Source of the DNA: Gammaproteobacteria bacterium
GTDB taxonomy: Bacteria > Pseudomonadota > Gammaproteobacteria > Coxiellales > Coxiellaceae
Direction: 5' to 3'
Assembly: GCA_013287505.1 (NCBI GenBank)
Contig: JABDDR010000002.1
Location: 43,247 to 98,051, forward strand
DNA: 54,805 bases
Positions 49,979 through 54,805 of this stretch are shown here, piece after piece (position 1 is the first letter of the stretch; the number at the start of each line of letters is the position of its first letter). A program made the position numbers and the translations under genes. The notes under the pieces were generated by a model, which worked only from the letters and a program-made list of their open reading frames with translations, did not search any database and was not told where the DNA came from.

Positions 49979-50557
49979 ATGCGTTTCCTTCTTAGAGCTC
50001 TTGGTAGCGCTGCAAAAGAAGCTTTGTCATTAGGTGATAATAGCGAAACCTCTAGAAATGAAATTCTACAACCCCCAGTTATAATTCAAATTCCATCAGA
50101 CATTCGTATTGATCCTGACATGGCTGCAATAATGCCCGGTGAGAAGTTATTGAGTTATATTGGAACTCTTAGAAAAGAAAAAGAAAGAGAGCGTGCTATT
50201 GCGCAAACAGAACAGCAGCCCGCGTCGCCCTGTGTGTCTGCGCGTCGCACGCCTTCTGGTTTTTTCTCGCAGGCGACAGTCGCGGCACGTCCCGCGGAAC
50301 GACAGCATTTGCCGTTGTTGGATATTGAGGGTGCTGTAGATGTACCGCGTCAAGTGACTGAACAACAGGTTTCTAGAACATGTCCATCACCTGAAAATAG
50401 AGAAAGCAAAGCGGTTCTAGGCGGATTATTCACGCCTTGTGTTTCTCAAGAGCGATTGGCACTCTTGTCTGATCGGGATTGGGAGTTTATAGAGAGTTCG
50501 GAAGACTTATTACCCGGTATGATTGAAGAAGAAGACGGCTGTGTTTTTGTATTGTAA
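49979..50557 (+). CDS. Unknown protein with acidic C-terminus, possible effector
   Basis: 192 residues from ATG 49979 (AAGGA eight bases upstream). Composition is mixed, with a disordered Pro/Gln/Ser/Arg middle (about 70-130). The C-terminal 30 residues read ALLSDRDWEFIESSEDLL and then PGMIEEEDGCVFVL. The Glu-rich cluster just before a hydrophobic end resembles the E-block signal of Dot/Icm substrates (inference). No family is recognised. It is followed 17 bp later by another unknown gene. Confidence 0.65.
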   Translation: MRFLLRALGSAAKEALSLGDNSETSRNEILQPPVIIQIPSDIRIDPDMAAIMPGEKLLSYIGTLRKEKERERAIAQTEQQPASPCVSARRTPSGFFSQATVAARPAERQHLPLLDIEGAVDVPRQVTEQQVSRTCPSPENRESKAVLGGLFTPCVSQERLALLSDRDWEFIESSEDLLPGMIEEEDGCVFVL

Positions 50558-50574
50558 CCCATAAGGAGTGTGGT

Positions 50575-50964
50575 ATGCGTGGCAACGGGAATGGCAACGG
50601 GAATGGACATCGTAGTTATCATAACAGGCGTGCTCGTGGTGATAATAAGTATCATCCTGACAGCAGACCGGTAGAAGATACGGATATGACTTTGCAAGAT
50701 TTGACGAGAAAAGTTAGAGAAGCGGAAGAAAGACTGGCAAAAGCGCCGGAACCGAAAGTGGCAGCGGCAGACGGAGCAAGAGCGTTATCGTCGCGATCAC
50801 CATCACCAGTAGATGCAACCCAGAAACGGGTAACACAATCGAGTAGTCCAAAATCGCCAAACTCTTTTCTTTGGGTGCAAGCACCTGTGAACGATCAAAC
50901 ACCTAAGAACGATCAAGCACTTGAGGAAAAACCAAAAACTCCCTGGAGCTGTTCTGTCTCATAA
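50575..50964 (+). CDS. Low-complexity unknown protein ending in a CaaX-like box
   Basis: 129 residues with AAGGAG seven bases before the ATG. The N-terminus is a Gly-Asn repeat (MRGNGNGNGNGHRSYHNRR), followed by a short coiled coil (DLTRKVREAEERLAKAPE) and a Ser/Pro/Lys-rich tail. The last residues are TPWSCSVS, so the final four, CSVS, fit a eukaryotic prenylation box. No domain is recognised. It is probably co-transcribed with the preceding unknown gene. Confidence 0.6.
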   Translation: MRGNGNGNGNGHRSYHNRRARGDNKYHPDSRPVEDTDMTLQDLTRKVREAEERLAKAPEPKVAAADGARALSSRSPSPVDATQKRVTQSSSPKSPNSFLWVQAPVNDQTPKNDQALEEKPKTPWSCSVS

Positions 50965-50970
50965 GAGAAG

Positions 50971-51044
50971 TGGCTATGAGTGGACTCGAACCACTGACCC
51001 CAGCATTATGAATGCCGTGCTCTAACCAGCTGAGCTACATAGCC
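50971..51044 (-). tRNA. tRNA-Met (CAU), elongator type
   Basis: Read on the minus strand, a 7-bp acceptor GGCTATG pairs with CATAGCC. A D arm TAGCTCAGCTGGTTAGAGC, an anticodon loop TTCATAA with CAU, and a T arm GTGGTTCGAGTCCAC complete the clover leaf. The resemblance to E. coli elongator metT (starting GGCTACG) rather than the initiator is clear. The 3' CCA is not encoded. It is flanked by an unknown gene and an amino-acid transporter, with no integrase in sight. Confidence 0.95.
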
Positions 51045-51131
51045 AAAATTGAATTGGGGATTTTGGCTACTTAATTAAATCTTGTCAAGCTTGAATGCAA
51101 CACTTAGACTCCAGCAACTGGAGAAAAAGTG

Positions 51132-52232
51132 ATGGGCAAGCAATTTGGTTCTGTTTATTTGATCTTGGGCACCTGTATCGCTGCAGGCATGTTGGGTTTG
51201 CCCATTGTAACTGCAGAATTTCATTTTGCGCTCACAGCGATTATGTTAATTTCATCATGGCTTTTAATGTCTGTGGGTGCTTGGTGTTTATTACAAGTGA
51301 ATATGACGATGCCGCGCGGCGCGAATTTTATTTCGATGTCGCAAGCAACGCTTGGACACATTGCAAAAGTCATTACATGGTTTGCGTACCTAATGTTATT
51401 GTACGGCTTAATTTGCGCGTATTTAGCAGCGAGCGGTGATTTGCTGCAAACGTTATTGCATAACATGCATCTCTTAGTTCCCCGTTGGTTTGCCACGTTA
51501 TTGGCAACGCTTATTTTAGGCAGCGTTGTTTATTTGGGGATTCGTTCTGTCGATATCACCAATCGTTTTTTAATGAGCGCAAAATTTATTATTTGTTTTT
51601 TATTGATTGGTTCCGTTATTCCCTTCGTACATTTGCATCAATTGGTGCCAGGAAATTGGCATTTAAATGGTGCTGCATGGTTAGTCGTTATTACTTCATT
51701 TGGGTATGGAAATATTCTGCCAAGCATTCGTGATTATTTAGACAACGATAAAAAGAAAATCATGCGCGTGTTTTTTATCAGCAGTTGTATTCCCATCATT
51801 TTATATTTTGTGTGGATCACTGTTATTCAAGGCGCATTGCCGCGATTTGGCGTGCATGGTTTGAGTGCGATGAATAATGCACCGAATACCAATTCATTGT
51901 TGATGAGCGACATTGCGGGATTAACGCATTATGTGATGATTAAAACGATTAGCGTTGCGTTTATTTCAATATGCTCAATCACTGGGTTTTTAAGTGTTTC
52001 AACATCATTATTGGATGCGCTGACAGATGGATTGAAGCGTAAAAATAAGGGTGGTGAACGAATGGCTGTTGCAGCGCTGACATTTCTACCACCTATGTTA
52101 ATCGTGATTTTTGACCCGGCGATTTTTATTCATGCGTTGGCGTATGCGGGTGTGTGTTGTTTGTATATTTTGGTGGTGTTACCGGTGGCGATGTACATGA
52201 GGCAGCGGTTTATTTGTCATCATGACAAATAA
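51132..52232 (+). CDS. Aromatic amino acid permease (Mtr/TyrP-like, HAAAP family)
   Basis: A 366-residue membrane protein with about 11 helices. GSVYLILGTCIAAGMLGLP (about 6-24) is the family's first helix motif, and VVITSFGYGNILPSIRDYLDND lies near 190-212. It probably imports tyrosine or tryptophan by proton symport; the substrate cannot be fixed. GGAG lies upstream of ATG 51132. The last codons and the stop lie in the first unit of the repeat array before the Fic gene. Confidence 0.87.
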   Translation: MGKQFGSVYLILGTCIAAGMLGLPIVTAEFHFALTAIMLISSWLLMSVGAWCLLQVNMTMPRGANFISMSQATLGHIAKVITWFAYLMLLYGLICAYLAASGDLLQTLLHNMHLLVPRWFATLLATLILGSVVYLGIRSVDITNRFLMSAKFIICFLLIGSVIPFVHLHQLVPGNWHLNGAAWLVVITSFGYGNILPSIRDYLDNDKKKIMRVFFISSCIPIILYFVWITVIQGALPRFGVHGLSAMNNAPNTNSLLMSDIAGLTHYVMIKTISVAFISICSITGFLSVSTSLLDALTDGLKRKNKGGERMAVAALTFLPPMLIVIFDPAIFIHALAYAGVCCLYILVVLPVAMYMRQRFICHHDK

Positions 52233-52358
52233 ATAGCTATCGCGACACAAAAATAGCTATCGCGACACAAAAATCGGTATTGTGACAAATAAACTCGTAA
52301 AGTGACATTATTAGGGTGACAAATAGATTCTATAGTGACACTACATAGTGACAGAACA
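52221..52358 (+). promoter_or_regulatory. Array of eight GTGACA-type boxes before the HTH-Fic gene
   Basis: Units begin at 52221, 52241, 52261, 52281, 52301, 52314, 52334 and 52347, a spacing of 20, 20, 20, 20, 13, 20 and 13. The first three are nearly identical (GACAAATAAATAGCTAT or GACACAAAAATAGCTAT). The others keep only (T)GTGACA. No spacers of CRISPR type exist. The arrangement fits a multi-site operator or iteron-like cluster for the helix-turn-helix part of the downstream protein. Confidence 0.75.
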
Positions 52359-53711
52359 ATGCCAAGAAATATTAACACACAAGAATTCACCGCAATTTTA
52401 GATATTTTAGCAGCGCACAATGAAGTTTCTATTTCTCAATTAAGTGCGCTATTACCCATCACTCTGAATAAACGTACGTTGCAGAGACGTCTGGAATCAC
52501 TGCTCGATCAAAAAAAAATTATTGCTCAAGGCACTGGCGTTGATCGGCGATACCGGTGCGCGACGAACAATAAAAGCAGGAGGGTAGAGCACGCCATAAA
52601 AAATACTCGTCTCAATAACGCCCTATTACAGAAAATTAAACAACCGCTGTCGCATAGAAAACCCGTTGGATACAATCCTGATTTTTTAATGTCATACGAG
52701 CCAAACACAACTTTTTATTTAACGGAAAAAATTCGCACGCATTTGCGGAAAATAGGCCAGCAATTTGAGCAAAAGTTAGAGCCGGGCACTTATGCTAATA
52801 GAATCTTGCATCGCCTGCTCATTGATTTATCGTGGAACTCTAGCCGGCTAGAGGGAAACACTTATTCACTGTTAGAGACAGAACGATTAATTGCATTTGG
52901 CGCTGAGGCATCGGGCAAAGACTTTATTGAAACGCAGATGATTATCAATCACAAAAATGCGATCAAATTCATGGTAGAGCACATCGCAGAGTATGGCTTA
53001 AGCAAATATTTTATTATGAATATACATGCCTGCCTATCAGATGGCTTGATCGCCAATCCATTCGCTCAAGGGTATTTGCGAAAAATCGCCGTGGGAATAG
53101 GTTGTAGTGTTTATACACCCCTAGCAATCCCGCAGCTAATAGAAGATTATTTTTTAATGATTTTAGAGAAAGCACAAAAAATAAAAGATCCTTTTGAGCA
53201 AGGATTTTTTTTGATGGTACAGTTGCCTTATTTGCAGCCATTTGAAGATATTAATAAACGCACCTCAAGAATGGCTGTTAATATCCCATTAATTCAGCAT
53301 AACTTTGCGCCACTTTCTTTTGTTGATGTACCGAAAGATGATTATATTGCTGGATTGCTCGCAATATATGAATTAAATAATATTTCGTTATTGCGGGATG
53401 TGTTTGTGTGGGCATATGAGCGTTCCGCGCCACAATACAAATTAGTGTATGACATCATAACTGAGCCCAATGTGGTTATGATGCAATATGGAAAAACTTC
53501 ACGCGAATTAGTGAATTTGATAGTCACTAAGAACATCCATGGAGGAGAAATAATCAGCACGATTGACCAATGGGCTAAAAAACACGTAGAAGTGAAACAT
53601 CAAAAAGAATTTATTCAGTGCGTCGAAAGAGAAATAGCGAGTTTGCACGAAGGCAAGATTGGTAAATACGATTTTTCTCGTGAAGCGTTTTTTAAGTGGG
53701 AGCAGAAATAA
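52359..53711 (+). CDS. HTH-Fic fusion protein with altered Fic motif
   Basis: 450 residues. The N-terminal part, about 1-70, resembles a winged helix (FTAILDILAAHNEVSISQLS, then KRTLQRRLESLLDQKKI). The inhibitory-helix motif SSRLEGN (about 160) marks a class II Fic protein. The active loop reads LQPFEDINKRTSR (about 292-304), where the family has HPFxxGNGRxxR. The catalytic His is Gln and the first Gly is Ile, so AMPylation is doubtful. A subgroup of Fic proteins with a similar QPFEDxNKR loop is familiar, but its activity is unclear to me. It is convergent with ychF. Confidence 0.85.
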   Translation: MPRNINTQEFTAILDILAAHNEVSISQLSALLPITLNKRTLQRRLESLLDQKKIIAQGTGVDRRYRCATNNKSRRVEHAIKNTRLNNALLQKIKQPLSHRKPVGYNPDFLMSYEPNTTFYLTEKIRTHLRKIGQQFEQKLEPGTYANRILHRLLIDLSWNSSRLEGNTYSLLETERLIAFGAEASGKDFIETQMIINHKNAIKFMVEHIAEYGLSKYFIMNIHACLSDGLIANPFAQGYLRKIAVGIGCSVYTPLAIPQLIEDYFLMILEKAQKIKDPFEQGFFLMVQLPYLQPFEDINKRTSRMAVNIPLIQHNFAPLSFVDVPKDDYIAGLLAIYELNNISLLRDVFVWAYERSAPQYKLVYDIITEPNVVMMQYGKTSRELVNLIVTKNIHGGEIISTIDQWAKKHVEVKHQKEFIQCVEREIASLHEGKIGKYDFSREAFFKWEQK

Positions 53712-53712
53712 A

Positions 53713-54804
53713 TCACACATTAAACCGAAACAAAATCACATCACCATCTTGTACGATATATTCTTTACCTTCTTGCCGCCATTTTCCCGCTGTTTTCGCG
53801 CCCGCTTCACCGTTATATTTAATATAATCCTCATACGCAATCACTTCCGCGCGAATATAACCGCGTTCAAAATCGGTGTGAATCACACCCGCTGCTTGCG
53901 GCCCTGTAAATCCTTTTTCAATGGTCCATGCACGCGCTTCTTTGGGACCAACAGTAAAGTAGGTTTGCAATCCGAGTAATTCATAACCCGCACGAATTAA
54001 GCGATTTAATCCGGGTTCTTGAATACCAACGCTATCCATAAATTCTTTTTTTTCCGCATCGGACAAATCAATTAATTGTGATTCGAATTCCGCGCAAATC
54101 ATAACGATTTTGGCATTTTCTTTTTCAGATAACGCTTTGACGCGATTGTAATAATCATTGCCATTTAATCCAGACTCATCCACATTCGCCACATATAACA
54201 CAGGTTTTGCTGTGAGAAATTGAAATCCTTCTAAGAATTTTTTTTCTTCAGGTGTTAATGTTAATGCACGAATGGATTTGCCTTCGCTTAATTGCGCTTG
54301 TGCGCGTAGTAATAATGCATCGATTTCTTTGGCATCTTTTTCGTTATTTTTAACGGCTTTTTTGGATTTTAATAAAGCTTTCTCAACAGAATCTAAATCT
54401 GCTAACGCCAATTCTAAATTAATCACTTCGATATCAGACAGTGGATCAATTTTTCCAGCGACATGCGTGACATCATCATTATCAAAACAACGCACCACAT
54501 GCACAATCGCTTGTGTTTCGCGAATATTCGCTAAAAATTGATTACCCAATCCTTCGCCTTTTGAAGCGCCCGCAACAAGACCTGCAATATCGACGAATTT
54601 TACCGTGGTAGGAATGATATTTTGCGATTTTCCAATAACCGCAATTTTTTCCAACCGTTCATCAGGCACAGGGACAATACCAACATTCGGTTCAATTGTA
54701 CAAAATGGAAAGTTTGCCGCCGCAATACCTGCTTTGGTTAACGCATTAAATAACGTTGATTTGCCTACATTCGGTAAGCCGACAATGCCGCATTTGAAAC
54801 CCAT
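53713..54804 (-). CDS. ychF: Ribosome-binding ATPase/GTPase YchF (OLA1 family)
   Basis: 363 residues with an N-terminal TRAFAC P-loop domain: [19 protein letters not shown] (about 5-23), [22 protein letters not shown] (about 70-91), then NVDE at the base-binding position, which prefers ATP over GTP in this family. The C-terminal TGS domain has [19 protein letters not shown] and [11 protein letters not shown]. It binds ribosomes and 26S-like partners in other organisms. Complete: the start at 54804 leaves one base in the window. Confidence 0.97.
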   Translation of the reverse strand: MGFKCGIVGLPNVGKSTLFNALTKAGIAAANFPFCTIEPNVGIVPVPDERLEKIAVIGKSQNIIPTTVKFVDIAGLVAGASKGEGLGNQFLANIRETQAIVHVVRCFDNDDVTHVAGKIDPLSDIEVINLELALADLDSVEKALLKSKKAVKNNEKDAKEIDALLLRAQAQLSEGKSIRALTLTPEEKKFLEGFQFLTAKPVLYVANVDESGLNGNDYYNRVKALSEKENAKIVMICAEFESQLIDLSDAEKKEFMDSVGIQEPGLNRLIRAGYELLGLQTYFTVGPKEARAWTIEKGFTGPQAAGVIHTDFERGYIRAEVIAYEDYIKYNGEAGAKTAGKWRQEGKEYIVQDGDVILFRFNV

Positions 54805-54805
54805 A

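Noticed and set aside
50971-51044. The tRNA gene as an integration site of a genomic island
   Set aside because: No integrase, no direct repeat of the tRNA 3' end and no island-like content were seen in the window.
52221-52358. Possible CRISPR array
   Set aside because: Units follow each other directly at 20 or 13 bases, without unique spacers, and no cas genes are near.

Overview
The window looks like a chromosomal segment of a low-GC gammaproteobacterium, most likely of the Legionellales (Coxiella/Legionella/Berkiella-like). This is inferred from gene content and protein style, not from a database search. Most of the window is core housekeeping sequence: a complete F-type ATP synthase operon followed by glmU and rsmE, parAB-rsmG, csrA, groESL under a heat-shock promoter, ubiquinone hydroxylases, zapA and ychF. 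Scattered through it are lineage-specific genes with no recognisable family that resemble effectors, and several families of inverted-repeat elements.

Layout. 1-3.3 kb: a broken accessory patch with a duplicated tail of a PEBP gene, the C-terminal fragment of an AroB-like cyclase, and two paralogous unknown proteins. 3.3-5.6 kb: nucleoside salvage (cytidine deaminase, purine nucleoside phosphorylase, a uridine-phosphorylase-like enzyme). 5.8-14.7 kb, all leftward: atpBEFHAGDC-glmU-rsmE. It lacks atpI and carries inverted repeats in three of its gene junctions. 14.85-15.09 kb: three perfect DnaA boxes and a near match, a candidate oriC. 15.1-20.5 kb: a decayed gene duplication, a very small membrane or lipoprotein gene, an APC permease, a secreted NlpC/P60-like protein and an outer-membrane beta-barrel. 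20.5-24.0 kb: a 0.5-kb palindrome, parB, parA, rsmG and an HPF-cold-shock fusion. 24.1-34.0 kb: a large unknown protein, csrA, rpiA, an MFS transporter, prlC, an AAA/DUF4143 ATPase, dacB and a DamX-like protein. 34.1-42.5 kb: groESL, an ornithine-cyclodeaminase-like enzyme, an orphan ctaG, a CoA hydrolase, an orphan double ABC ATPase and a malic enzyme. 42.5-50.0 kb: two membrane proteins, a HigBA-type toxin-antitoxin pair with a clear operator, fau-zapA-zapB-like, a long aminopeptidase P, ubiH and ubiI. 50.0-54.8 kb: two unknown proteins, tRNA-Met(CAU), an aromatic amino-acid transporter, an HTH-Fic fusion preceded by an array of GTGACA-type boxes, and ychF.

The main unexplained structure is the repeat content. 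One family (ends GTAGAGACG, core GACGCGATAAATCG) sits at gene 3' ends and supplies the TAG stop codon of at least three genes (punA, atpE, parB); a further copy is read through inside ubiH. A second family (about 200 bp, ends with ATGATATGACTGC) has four MITE-like copies, one of them between atpG and atpD. A third family (TTTAGAAGC arms) forms long palindromes between genes. Other points worth attention are a G7 tract that splits one gene, a motif shared by three effector-like proteins, a Fic protein whose catalytic His is replaced by Gln, and a DamX-like protein with a degenerate Walker A.
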